A DNA stretch of 42,487 bases from NCBI GenBank assembly GCA_035517775.1, contig DATIYF010000004.1, positions 1-42,487 of the forward strand, in the 5' to 3' direction. The notes under the pieces were generated by a model. It searched no databases and was not told the DNA's origin. It saw nothing but the letters and a program-made list of their open reading frames with translations. Shown in pieces: positions 1 to 8,136 of this stretch (positions are counted from its first letter, which is position 1; every line of letters starts with the position of its first letter). Origin of the DNA: DATIYF01 sp035517775 (lineage in GTDB: Bacteria; Acidobacteriota; Terriglobia; Terriglobales; Acidobacteriaceae). Both the position numbers and the translations under genes were made by a program.

Positions 1-65
1 ATTACCTCGGTGATCTGGGCATTGCCGCCTGACCCAGCACATTATCACGGTGCAGTTACTTCCCT

Positions 66-72
66 GAGGAGA
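66..72 (+). promoter_or_regulatory. Ribosome binding site of the 45-aa peptide
   Basis: GAGGAGA lies 7 bases before the GTG at 80. It is the main reason for calling the short GTG reading frame at 80 a gene rather than the longer overlapping frames. Confidence 0.6.
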
Positions 73-79
73 TTGTACC

Positions 80-217
80 GTGAAAAAGACTCTACGCTTG
101 CTGGCAGTTCTGGTGTTCCTGACCGCGATTGGCGCCCCGACGATGATGGTGGCAGACGGCATGCCGAGCCCGGCCTGCGGCGCTGGGATGTGCGTACCCC
201 GGCCCACCTTGAAGTAA
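80..217 (+). CDS. Small secreted two-cysteine peptide (45 aa)
   Basis: The GTG start follows a good Shine-Dalgarno sequence (GAGGAGA). The product opens with a textbook Sec signal: MKKTLRLL, then a hydrophobic core to about residue 20, then a likely cleavage site near VADG (24-27). The predicted mature part is only about 20 residues, rich in Gly and Pro, with Cys33 and Cys38 spaced CGAGMC. No family is recognised. It sits just upstream of the 7-TM protein in the same orientation, so a peptide/membrane-partner relationship is possible but is only inference. A longer overlapping frame lacks any signal sequence or start signal and was set aside. The case rests on the RBS plus signal-peptide combination. 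Confidence 0.6.
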   Translation: MKKTLRLLAVLVFLTAIGAPTMMVADGMPSPACGAGMCVPRPTLK

Positions 218-315
218 TTTTTCTGTTCCGCAGCAGGCACGCATCGGAGCATAGCGGGTTGCGGGCCACCGGGTAACATACTGTATAGTGCGAAATGACT
301 GTGGCCCGGTGACCC

Positions 316-1071
316 TTGCTCGTCGCGCTTCAGTACTACCTCATGATCGCTCCTCACGTTCTGCTTGTGGGGGTGCTCGTCTGTCTGTTCCGCCACCAGC
401 TTTACCGCAGGTTTCCCTTCTTTTTTGCTTACGTCGCGTCTGAGATCGTTCAATTCACTATTCTTTTCACGATGATCCTCCTGCCCACCACCACGGGCCG
501 GGAATATGGCATCACCTACTCGATTGGCTCGGCGATCAGCACCGGCCTGCGCTTTGGCGTCATTCACGAAATCTCCCTCCAGCTCTTCGAGGGCAATGCC
601 ACGCTCAATCGGCTGGGCAGACCTCTTCTTCGCTGGCTCGGGGCGGGCCTGTTGATATCAGCTCTGGCGTTGGCCCTGTACTCAGGAGGCAACCGCTTTA
701 ATGAAGTGATGTATTTTCTGTACCTTTTGGATCGTACGGCCAGCATTTTGCAATGCGGCCTTTTGATAGGACTGCTTTTATTCTCCAGGTACTTTGCTGT
801 GTCCTGGCGGAGCCACGTGTTCGGTATCGCCTTCGGGCTTGGCGTTTTCGCCAGTGTCGAACTGGCAAACTCCGCGGTCCGGACCCATGTCGGCTATGCC
901 TATAGCCGTTATCTTGACCTGCTTACTATGGCCACCTACCACGTCTGCGTCTTGATCTGGATTTGGTACTTATGGGCGCCGGAAAAAATTCCGGCCAAAA
1001 ACGTGCAACAATTGCCCGAGCATAACCTGGAAGCGTGGAACCAGGAATTGCAGAGGTTCATACAGCAGTGA
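316..1071 (+). CDS. Seven-TM integral membrane protein, unknown function
   Basis: The 251-aa protein has about seven hydrophobic helices (roughly 5-25, 35-57, 66-88, 104-122, 130-157, 166-186 and 197-220) and a polar, probably cytoplasmic tail ending EAWNQELQRFIQQ. This 7-TM layout with an 'NLEAWNQELQR' tail is one I associate with uncharacterised multicopy membrane proteins of Acidobacteriota; no function is known to me. The start is a TTG with no clear RBS. An ATG at 343 (MIAPHVLL) is an alternative that keeps the first helix. The stop codon overlaps the GTG of the next gene (GTGA), suggesting translational coupling. Two mutually exclusive hairpins can form immediately upstream of the start. 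Confidence 0.75.
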   Translation: MLVALQYYLMIAPHVLLVGVLVCLFRHQLYRRFPFFFAYVASEIVQFTILFTMILLPTTTGREYGITYSIGSAISTGLRFGVIHEISLQLFEGNATLNRLGRPLLRWLGAGLLISALALALYSGGNRFNEVMYFLYLLDRTASILQCGLLIGLLLFSRYFAVSWRSHVFGIAFGLGVFASVELANSAVRTHVGYAYSRYLDLLTMATYHVCVLIWIWYLWAPEKIPAKNVQQLPEHNLEAWNQELQRFIQQ

Positions 1072-1595
1072 TTGCCGCCCTTCTGGTTGTACTTGCTTTT
1101 CTGGCCCTGGTCTTCTTCGTCTGGCTGGCCAAGGGCCGCGCCGCCACCCCCGAGCCGCAGCAGTTGGCCGGCCGAATCCGCCCGGTGGATGTAGAAGCCT
1201 TCCGCAATCTGATGGACCCGGCGGAGGAGAGCTATCTGCGGGAAAATCTCTCTCCCGCCGATTTCCGCACCATTCGCCGGGAACGGCTGCGGGCCGCTCT
1301 GGCATACATCTTCTGCGTGGCGGGCAACGCCGCCATCCTGGTGCGCATAGGTGAGGCGGCGCGCCACAGCCCTGAGCCTTCCATTGCCCAGGCGGGCGAG
1401 CGCCTGGTGGAAAGCGCCCTTCGCCTGCGGCTTGCCGCTTTTCAGGCCGTTGCCAAGATCTATCTGGGGATTCTGTTGCCCACCGTGGATATCTCTTCCA
1501 CCCGCCTGGCCGACGGTTACGAGAGCATGACCGGGCTGGTCTTCGCCCTTGGCCGTTTGCAGCACCCGGCGCGGAGGGCAACCGCTATCCTCTAG
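1068..1595 (+). CDS. Single-pass membrane protein, unknown function
   Basis: The 175-aa product starts at a GTG overlapping the previous stop as GTGA, with an AGAGG Shine-Dalgarno sequence about 11 bases upstream. A further GTG at 1035 is in frame but would bury the start deep in the previous gene. Residues 2-21 form one hydrophobic helix. The remainder is a soluble, Ala/Arg-rich helical domain with motifs such as MDPAEESYLRENL and FRTIRRERLRAAL. No family is recognised. The tight overlap implies co-expression with the 7-TM protein, and a shared membrane complex is plausible but unproven. A terminator-like hairpin follows at 1661. Confidence 0.7.
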   Translation: MIAALLVVLAFLALVFFVWLAKGRAATPEPQQLAGRIRPVDVEAFRNLMDPAEESYLRENLSPADFRTIRRERLRAALAYIFCVAGNAAILVRIGEAARHSPEPSIAQAGERLVESALRLRLAAFQAVAKIYLGILLPTVDISSTRLADGYESMTGLVFALGRLQHPARRATAIL

Positions 1596-1660
1596 CACCC
1601 CGGCTTCATCTGCGAGGTGGCCTTCCCAGGCATAATCTGCATCTCAGGCTTGCAAGTAGG

Positions 1661-1682
1661 GCCTCGCCTTCGCGAGGCTTTC
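1661..1682 (+). terminator. Intrinsic terminator-like hairpin
   Basis: A perfect 7-bp stem GCCTCGC/GCGAGGC with loop CTTC is followed by a short TTTC run. It is 65 bases after the stop of the gene ending at 1595 and 59 bases before the AsmA-like gene. The U-run is short, so efficiency is uncertain. Confidence 0.5.
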
Positions 1683-1740
1683 TGCCTTACCCTGATGCGG
1701 CGTTTTCGCCGGCACTGAGGCTCATGCTTGGGAGCGTGCA

Positions 1741-3318
1741 ATGGTTGAAGTTGAGCGGAACCACAAGGACAGGGCCCTTCGCTGGACTCTGATCGCGGCC
1801 GGGATTCTGCTGGTGTTGTTCGTTACCCTGCGGATCCTGGTGAAGCACGCCACCCCCTATTTGCACGACCGCGCCGAGGATATGCTTAGCAGTCGCTTCC
1901 ACGGTCAGGTGGAAATCGGCAGCATGGATGTGCACCTGCTGCCCAAGATGGAGCTGAGCGGTTCGGGCATCGTTCTGCGGCACCACGGGCGGACCGACGT
2001 TCCGCCACTGATCAAGATTGACCATTTCTCGGCTTCGGCCAGCCCTTTCAGCCTGTTCGGCAAGCCCTGGCACATTGGCCGGGTAGAACTGCGCGGCTTT
2101 CACATCACCATTCCGCCCAAAGAAGAACGGGGGCAGTCGCACGTTTTCTCGGTGAAGCACGACGTGCCGGTCAAGATTGACGAACTGATCGCCGATGACA
2201 CCACCCTGACCATTCTGACCGACAAGCCGGGCAAGTCGCCGCATGAATTTGTGATCCATCATCTGGCTATGTACAAGATCGGCCCTGATCAGCCGGCCGA
2301 CTTTGAGGCCGCTTTGACCAACGCCACACCACCGGGGGAAATCGAGACTAAGGGCAAATTTGGGCCGTGGCAAGCGGATGACCCCCGCACCACGCCGCTG
2401 AATGCCACTTACACCTTCGACCATGCCGATCTCTCGGTGTTCAAGGGGATCGCCGGCATTTTGTCATCGAAGGGCAAGTTTGGCGGGCCGCTGGAGAGCA
2501 TGGAAGTGGAGGGCGAGACCACCACCCCGGATTTCTCCGTAGATACCGGCGGGCACCCCATGATGCTCAAAACCGACTTCAAGGCCACGGTCGATGGCAC
2601 CAACGGCGACACCCTGCTGCATCCCGTGATCGCGCATTTGGGGGATTCCACGTTGCTCTGCCAGGGCAGCATCGTCAAACCGGCCGAGGGTAAGGGAAAA
2701 GAGGTGCTGCTCGACGTGACCACGCAGGGAGCCAACATCCAGGACATGCTGCTGCTTGCGGTCAAGAGCAACCAGCCCCTGATGACCGGCGACTTGTTCT
2801 TCCACACCAGGTTCGATCTGCCTACCGGCAACGAAGAAGTGATGAAGAAGTTGAAGCTGGAGGGCACTTTTCGCATCACGAAAGCGAAGTTCACCAACCC
2901 CAAGGTGGAAGACAAGATCGAGAGCCTGAGCCAGAGAGCGCAGGGCCATCCGGGCGAGCCTGCGGCGCACGATCCGCTGGCCAAGCTCGATGGCAAGTTC
3001 GGCCTTGGCGGCGGCATCATCACTTTTCCGCAGCTCGGCTTTGCCGTCCCCGGAGCCAATGTGCGGGTACACGGCACGTTCGGGCTGGTTTCAGAGAAAA
3101 TTGATTTCCACGGCGATGCCCGGCTGGAAGCCAAGCCCTCTGACATGGTGAAGGGCTGGTTCAAATCATTGCTGCTCAAGCCGATTGATGCGTTCTTCCG
3201 CAAAAATGGGGAGACGCAGATTCCGATCAAAGTCACCGGCAGCCGCGAGCATCCTTCTTTCGGTCTGGATTTCGGCCACAAAGACGAGAAAAAAGAGAGC
3301 CAGCTGCGCCGGCCGTAA
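1741..3318 (+). CDS. AsmA-like family protein
   Basis: The 525-aa protein has a short cytoplasmic N-terminus, one TM helix at about 15-34 (WTLIAAGILLVLFVTLRIL) and a large periplasmic part. The segment right after the anchor is typical of the AsmA superfamily: a 'Y...LSSRFHGQVEIGSMDVHLLPKMELSGSGIVLRH' type opening, then alternating beta-strand stretches such as IGRVELRGFHITIPP, and a C-terminal GKFGLGGGIITFPQLGF region resembling the AsmA C-terminal repeat. Family members (AsmA, TamB, YhdP) are inner-membrane-anchored bridge-like proteins linked to phospholipid transport to the outer membrane; the exact role here is unknown. ATG 1741 has GGGAGCG seven bases upstream. Confidence 0.8.
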   Translation: MVEVERNHKDRALRWTLIAAGILLVLFVTLRILVKHATPYLHDRAEDMLSSRFHGQVEIGSMDVHLLPKMELSGSGIVLRHHGRTDVPPLIKIDHFSASASPFSLFGKPWHIGRVELRGFHITIPPKEERGQSHVFSVKHDVPVKIDELIADDTTLTILTDKPGKSPHEFVIHHLAMYKIGPDQPADFEAALTNATPPGEIETKGKFGPWQADDPRTTPLNATYTFDHADLSVFKGIAGILSSKGKFGGPLESMEVEGETTTPDFSVDTGGHPMMLKTDFKATVDGTNGDTLLHPVIAHLGDSTLLCQGSIVKPAEGKGKEVLLDVTTQGANIQDMLLLAVKSNQPLMTGDLFFHTRFDLPTGNEEVMKKLKLEGTFRITKAKFTNPKVEDKIESLSQRAQGHPGEPAAHDPLAKLDGKFGLGGGIITFPQLGFAVPGANVRVHGTFGLVSEKIDFHGDARLEAKPSDMVKGWFKSLLLKPIDAFFRKNGETQIPIKVTGSREHPSFGLDFGHKDEKKESQLRRP

Positions 3319-3374
3319 ACTTTCTTCGACAGCACGGGCTTTCGCAAATCTCGGCCGCCAACTAGGATGGCTGC

Positions 3375-6116
3375 ATGCGAATCTATGGCCCGGCCGGGTT
3401 CATCGTCTTCTGTTTTCTGCTCAGCGCGGCGGCGCAAAATTCCAGCGCTCCCACCTGGCTGCCCAATGGGCGGCCTTTGGGCGAGGTGCCCGGGGCGCCG
3501 CAGCCGACCAACAGCCTGCCTGCGACCGCCGTGGTTTCGCCCGATGGGCGTTACGTGGTTCTGCTTAATGGCGGTTACGGAACGTACACCTCAGGCGAGC
3601 GGCAGTCGCTGGCGGTGTTTGACCGCAATACGGGCGGGCTGACCGATTTCCCCGACGACCGGCTGGGCAGCGATGCCAGGCAGACATACTTTCTCGGTCT
3701 GGCTTTCAGCCGCGACGGCAAGCGGCTTTATGCCTCGATGTCTTCATTGACCGATCCGCTGGGAAAGAAGTCCGGCGACACCGGCAATGGCATCGTGGTG
3801 TATGGCTTCGAAGCAGGCAAGATCACTCCTGAAAGTTTTCTCGCGATGCCGCCGCGCCAGCACATTCCAGCAGGCAAAATGCGGCGCGAAGACATGCGCG
3901 ACGTAACTTACCCGGCGGGGCTGAGCCTGGGTGAGAGCGGCGGCCGGGAGCGCATTCTGGTCGCCAACAATCTTTCCGATGAAGCCGTTTTGCTCGACGC
4001 GAGCGATGGCTCGGTGGTTCGCCGCTTTGATCTCTCTGTTTTCCGGCGGGTGCCGTCTTCGCTGCCTTACGGCGCCCTCATGACGAGTGACGGCAAGACG
4101 GGCTATGTCTCCTTGTGGAATGCCTCGACCGTAGCCGAGCTGGATTTAACCAGCGGCCGGGTGGTGCGCCGGATTGCGCTCTCCCGGCCAACCTCAGATA
4201 TCGAGCCCGGTTCGCACCCCACCGCCATGCTGCTGAGCAAAGATGAAACTTTGCTCTACGTGGCTTTGACCAATCGCGATGAAGTGGATGTGATCGAGCG
4301 AAAAACCGGAACCGTCATTTCGCGGCTTTCCACCAAGCTGCCGGGGCAGAAATACGGCGGCAGCGATCCCAATGCCTTGGCTTTTTCGCCACAGGACGGC
4401 CGGCTGTTCGTGGCCAATGCAACTTCGGATTCGGTCGCGGTCTTCGATGTGGCCCGTGTGCGCGCGCAAGCGCGCATCGAGCCGTTAGGATTCATTCCAA
4501 CGGAGTGGTATCCGATCGCTCTGGCGGCGGCGGGCGATGATCTTTTTATCGCTTCCGGAAAAGGCCGCGGGGCCGGGCCGGTCACCAGGTTCGAAGCGGC
4601 CAAGCCGGGAAGGCGGCGCGAATATGAATATGTAGCGGCGCTGATTCACGGCTCGCTGGCACGGATTTCGCTCGCCGGCCTGGAGCAGCAACTTTCGGCC
4701 TACACGCAGCAGGTGCTCGAGGCCAACCGCGCCCGCGGGAATACCGATCAGGTGCAATTTGGCGTGGGCGGCAATCCCATCCGGCATGTGATCTACATCA
4801 TCAAAGAGAACCGCACCTACGATCAGTTATTCGGCGATCTGGGCGTGGGCAACGGCGATCCCGCGCTCACCATGTACGGCGAAGACATCACACCCAACCA
4901 GCACAAGCTGGCACGCCAGTTCGGCGTGCTCGATAACTTCTATGACAGCGGCGATGTCTCCGGCGACGGGCACGTCTGGTCCACTTCGGCCACGGTCACC
5001 GACTACGACGAGAAGACCTGGCCCATCGGCTATCGCGGCCACGAGCGCACCTACGACTTTGAAGGCGAGAACCTGAAAGAAATTCCGCTGAATGACGACG
5101 ATCCTGACGCGGCCGAACCTTCCACGGGTTACCTCTGGAAAGATTTTGCGCAGCACGGTGTCAGTTACCGGCATTACGGCGAATACATTTCTTCCAAGTG
5201 GTGCAATAGCGCGGCCAGCGGCGGCAAGCCGACTCAGGGCACGCCCCATCCGGAGGGCGAGCCGTGTGCGCGCGGCGTGGTGCGCAGGGGCGAGCCGCTG
5301 CCGGAAAATGTTGGCGAGCCGCGCGGCGGGCCGAGCCCTTATCCGTGGAAGATTCCCCTGCTGGCGCGCAATGTTCCAACCAAGCCTGAGCTGCGCGGGC
5401 ACTTCGATCCGCTGTTTCCGGATTTTGAGGTCAGCTATCCCGATCAGTTGCGGGTGGATGAATTTCTCAACGAGTTTTCGGCCTTCGTGAAATCGCGGGC
5501 CGCAGGCAAGGACACCATGCCGCAGTTCATTCTGCTGCGCCTGCCGGATGATCACACTGCCGGCGGGCGGCCGGGCGAGCCCACGCCTTCCGCTTCCGTG
5601 GCCGATAACGACCTGGCCGTGGGGCGCGTGGCCGAGGCCATCTCGCACAGCTCCTATTGGGACGACACGGCGATCTTCATCCTCGAGGATGACGCGCAGG
5701 ATGGGCCCGACCACGTGGACGCGCACCGCAGCATCGCGCTGGTGATCAGCAAGTATGCTCCGGCGCCGGGCCCGGCGCCCTTCGTGGACCATAATTTCTA
5801 CACCACCGTGAATGTGGTGCGGACCATGGAGGCGCTGCTGGGCGTGCCGCCGATGAACGTCAACGACGGGCGGGCGGCGGTGATGTCATCTTCGTTCAGC
5901 GGAAAAGGCGACCAGCCTGCATTCCAGGCTGACCGGCGCAATCGCGAGAACGGCCTGATCTACCAGATGAACACCAGGCCCTGGCCCGAGGGCGCGAAGC
6001 TGGATTTTTCCCACGCCGATGCCGTGGATACCGCATTGCTGAATCGCTATTTATGGAAAGACCGCAAGGGAGATCAGCCCATGCCTAAGCCGCAGCACCA
6101 TGTATTTCCGAAGTGA
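3375..6116 (+). CDS. YncE-type beta-propeller / phosphoesterase fusion protein
   Basis: This 913-aa exported protein has a signal peptide (MRIYGPAGFIVFCFLLSAAAQ). Residues about 50-410 form a YncE/Nhl-type propeller with repeated 'SPDGRYVV', 'SRDGKRLYAS', 'TSDGKTGYVS' and 'SKDETLLYVAL' strands. From about residue 469 a phosphoesterase/phospholipase C-acid phosphatase domain (PF04185 type) begins with IRHVIYIIKENRTYDQLFGD. It continues with the metal-site motifs DDHTAGG (about 725) and EDDAQDGPDHVDAHRS (about 772-787). The two-domain architecture is common in Acidobacteriota as 'bifunctional YncE/alkaline phosphatase family protein'. The substrate is unknown; periplasmic phosphate-ester or phospholipid hydrolysis is the family-level expectation. 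Two ATGs (3367 out of frame, 3375 in frame) lie near AGGAT. Confidence 0.88.
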   Translation: MRIYGPAGFIVFCFLLSAAAQNSSAPTWLPNGRPLGEVPGAPQPTNSLPATAVVSPDGRYVVLLNGGYGTYTSGERQSLAVFDRNTGGLTDFPDDRLGSDARQTYFLGLAFSRDGKRLYASMSSLTDPLGKKSGDTGNGIVVYGFEAGKITPESFLAMPPRQHIPAGKMRREDMRDVTYPAGLSLGESGGRERILVANNLSDEAVLLDASDGSVVRRFDLSVFRRVPSSLPYGALMTSDGKTGYVSLWNASTVAELDLTSGRVVRRIALSRPTSDIEPGSHPTAMLLSKDETLLYVALTNRDEVDVIERKTGTVISRLSTKLPGQKYGGSDPNALAFSPQDGRLFVANATSDSVAVFDVARVRAQARIEPLGFIPTEWYPIALAAAGDDLFIASGKGRGAGPVTRFEAAKPGRRREYEYVAALIHGSLARISLAGLEQQLSAYTQQVLEANRARGNTDQVQFGVGGNPIRHVIYIIKENRTYDQLFGDLGVGNGDPALTMYGEDITPNQHKLARQFGVLDNFYDSGDVSGDGHVWSTSATVTDYDEKTWPIGYRGHERTYDFEGENLKEIPLNDDDPDAAEPSTGYLWKDFAQHGVSYRHYGEYISSKWCNSAASGGKPTQGTPHPEGEPCARGVVRRGEPLPENVGEPRGGPSPYPWKIPLLARNVPTKPELRGHFDPLFPDFEVSYPDQLRVDEFLNEFSAFVKSRAAGKDTMPQFILLRLPDDHTAGGRPGEPTPSASVADNDLAVGRVAEAISHSSYWDDTAIFILEDDAQDGPDHVDAHRSIALVISKYAPAPGPAPFVDHNFYTTVNVVRTMEALLGVPPMNVNDGRAAVMSSSFSGKGDQPAFQADRRNRENGLIYQMNTRPWPEGAKLDFSHADAVDTALLNRYLWKDRKGDQPMPKPQHHVFPK

Positions 6117-6158
6117 CTGTGCGGGCCCGTGCTCAGCTTGTGTGGGCACAGCCGTGCT

Positions 6159-6737
6159 TCAGCGCTTGAACTTTCCCATCACTTCCGCATGCGCCAGGAT
6201 GTGGCCCTGCATGGCCTGTTCCACTTGTTGCCTGCTGACGCCAGGTTTGAGGCCAAGCATTTTGTCGAGCGCGTAAAGCTTGAAGAAATAGCGGTGAGGC
6301 TTGCCCGGCGGAGGACAAGGTCCCCCATAGCCGACTTTGCGAAAGTCGTTCTGGCCTTGCCGGCCGCCGGCCGGCGGTTCGTCCACCTTGCTCACTCCTT
6401 CCGGCAAGCCGCTGGTCGCGGGCGGCAGATCGTAGAGCACCCAATGCGTCCAGGTTCCCACCGGGGCGTCGGGATCGTCGGCGATCAGGGCGAAGCTCTG
6501 GGTGCGGGAAGGCGCGCCGCTCCAGGCCAACTGGGGAGAAACGTCGGCGCCGCTGCAGGTATATTTCGCCGGAATCTCCGCCCCTGCGGCGAAGCTGCTG
6601 CTGGAAATTGCCAGGCCCATGGCCGAAGCTCCTGAAGAGGATGCAGCTTTGGAAGGCTGTGCGGCGTAAGCGGTTGCCACGCTGGCCAGCAGCCACGCCG
6701 CCAGCGGCAGAACCCGCCCTGCTTTTCCGGCCGGCAA
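6159..6737 (-). CDS. YbhB/YbcL-type PEBP-fold protein, exported
   Basis: Phosphatidylethanolamine-binding-protein (Raf-kinase-inhibitor-like) family. Visible signatures are DDPDAPVGTWTHW (residues 87-99) and GYGGPCPPPGKPHRYFFKLYALD (about 136-158), which form the anion-binding pocket of YbhB/YbcL proteins. I chose a TTG start at 6737 because AGGAG lies five bases upstream and the resulting N-terminus (LPAGKAGRVLPLAAWLLASVATAYAA) is a good signal peptide. The longer frame up to 6842 overlaps the upstream gene and has no such signal. The start overlaps the 3' end of the TonB-type gene by only a short distance upstream (18 bp gap), so the two are probably co-transcribed. The in vivo ligand of bacterial PEBPs is mostly unknown. 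Confidence 0.85.
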   Translation of the reverse strand: MPAGKAGRVLPLAAWLLASVATAYAAQPSKAASSSGASAMGLAISSSSFAAGAEIPAKYTCSGADVSPQLAWSGAPSRTQSFALIADDPDAPVGTWTHWVLYDLPPATSGLPEGVSKVDEPPAGGRQGQNDFRKVGYGGPCPPPGKPHRYFFKLYALDKMLGLKPGVSRQQVEQAMQGHILAHAEVMGKFKR

Positions 6738-6754
6738 AGACGCTCCTGCAAGAA

Positions 6755-7690
6755 TCAGTAAGTAGAGATAGTGAAGTTTACGGTAATGCGGGCTTCGGTT
6801 TCCACCGGCTGGCCTGACTGATAGTAAGGCCGGAAGTGCCACTGGCGCACCGCGTCCATGGCGGCGGTGGAAAGGATGGCCGGTCCGCTCAGCACGCGCA
6901 GGTCCTGAATGGAGCCTTCGCGGCCGATCAGGGCCTGCAGGATGACCGAGCCCTGCACTTTCATCTGCTTGGCCAGCATGGGATAGTTCGGTTCCACCGG
7001 GCGCTCGACCGCCTGGGCGGTTGCTGCCGACATGTGGACCTGCTCCACCGGGCGCCGCGAATCTGTGCCGGCATTGCTGCTGGCGGGCGGCGGCGGGGCG
7101 GAGGCGGCCACGGTCGAAGGCGTCGAGGGGGCCTCGCCCGACTGCATATCCACGTGAACCGAAGGCGTGCTCGGCTGAATGGTCTGGCGCGGGCCGCCGG
7201 CCACTACTTCTACATCGAGCGGCGGCAGCGCGGCGCGATTGGAAGCAACAATGCCCGGACCCAGCTGCTCCTCGTTATTGCCGCTATTGCCCGAAGGCTT
7301 GTGATTGTGCGCGGCTGAGACGGAGGCGTGATGCTTCGTCTTCTCAGCCGGGGCCGTAACCGCCGGGGTTTGGGTTGTAGCGGCTGCAGTATCCGTGCTT
7401 TGCGCCGGGGCCGGTTGCTCGGGCGCGGGCTGATTATCACTGGCGGCCTGCTCGGTCGCCGGCGGCGGCCCGAACCACGACTGTTCATTCTTGATCAGTA
7501 CGACAATCAATGCCACCACCAGCAAACCCAGAGCCAGCAGCATCTGGCGGCGCTGCTTGTGCTGGGTGGCCGAGCTCAGCGAAGCGGCCCGGCGATCGGC
7601 CAGCGATTGCCGGTTTTGACTTCCGCCCCCTCCCGGCTCGTACGAGCTGCGGTAGTCCTGGTTGTCGTCGCCATCCCCTCGGAAACTCAT
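6755..7690 (-). CDS. TonB-family energy transducer-like protein
   Basis: The 311-aa protein has a cytoplasmic N-terminal 49 residues, one TM helix (about 50-66, MLLALGLLVVALIVVLI), a long Pro/Ala/Thr-rich periplasmic spacer (67-230) and a TonB C-terminal domain at about 232-309. The C-terminal domain contains PNYPMLAKQMKVQGSVILQ, GREGSIQDLRVLSGP and AMDAVRQWHFRPYYQSGQPVE, all typical of the TonB_C fold. TonB proteins couple the proton motive force from ExbBD to outer-membrane receptors. No exbB/exbD gene is nearby, so this may be one of several TonB-like proteins serving receptors such as the one at 40254. The N-terminal cytoplasmic extension is longer than in classical TonB. Confidence 0.85.
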   Translation of the reverse strand: MSFRGDGDDNQDYRSSYEPGGGGSQNRQSLADRRAASLSSATQHKQRRQMLLALGLLVVALIVVLIKNEQSWFGPPPATEQAASDNQPAPEQPAPAQSTDTAAATTQTPAVTAPAEKTKHHASVSAAHNHKPSGNSGNNEEQLGPGIVASNRAALPPLDVEVVAGGPRQTIQPSTPSVHVDMQSGEAPSTPSTVAASAPPPPASSNAGTDSRRPVEQVHMSAATAQAVERPVEPNYPMLAKQMKVQGSVILQALIGREGSIQDLRVLSGPAILSTAAMDAVRQWHFRPYYQSGQPVETEARITVNFTISTY

Positions 7691-8136
7691 TCTTCCCCCA
7701 ACGCGACCCCGCTTGCGTCGCTCTAGTATGCCCTGAAACCCCCGCCGACGCTAGCGCAAGCGCCTGTGCTCCGCTGTTGAAAATGATAAAAGCAAACCCT
7801 TTCGGGAAGGGAGACAGGGTAACTGGCCGCGCTATCGAAAGTCACCAAGCCGGCGGCGCGAGGGCGTTACCGGCGTAATCAAGCCGGTTCACCACCAGGG
7901 ACACGAAGTCTCACGAAGGAATGCTTCGCGCATCAACCGCCAGGGAAACAGGGAACGGCCGCTCATTCTAGCGCGGCCCGCGCCTTTTCGTGCTCCTTCG
8001 CGTCCTTCGTGGTGCAGGCGCTTTTGCCATTCATCTTCTCAAGTGGTAACTTTTCCCCGTCCCGAACATCCCAGTTAAATGCCGGCGGTTTCACGGCAAA
8101 CCGCCATCTCTCTCAGGAAAGGCAATCGAGCCGCAA
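7691..8136. other. Divergent intergenic region with one inverted-repeat element
   Basis: This 446-bp gap lies between the divergent TonB-type and molybdoenzyme genes. No credible gene is seen. It must hold both promoters, but none stands out. Positions 7890-8014 hold an inverted-repeat element described separately. Between its arms is a small GC hairpin (about 7973-7985) followed by CTTTT. Confidence 0.7.
7890..8014. repeat. MITE/REP-like inverted-repeat element, copy 1
   Basis: The left arm 7890-7920 (CACCACCAGGGACACGAAG, then CACGAAGGA) and the right arm 7987-8014 (reverse complement reads CACCACGAAGGACGCGAAGG, then CACGAA) are imperfect inverted copies separated by about 66 bp. The same consensus recurs at 14547-14615 and 16122-16282. 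No coding capacity. Confidence 0.75.

Noticed and set aside
295..312. Five-codon leader ORF (ATG ACT GTG GCC CGG TGA) before the 7-TM gene
   Set aside because: It has no RBS and is too short to distinguish from chance. It overlaps the hairpins noted as a finding, and no regulatory codons are present.
7973..7989. GC-rich hairpin followed by CTTTT as a terminator
   Set aside because: It lies between two divergent genes, so no transcript should end there; it is more simply part of the inverted-repeat element's interior.
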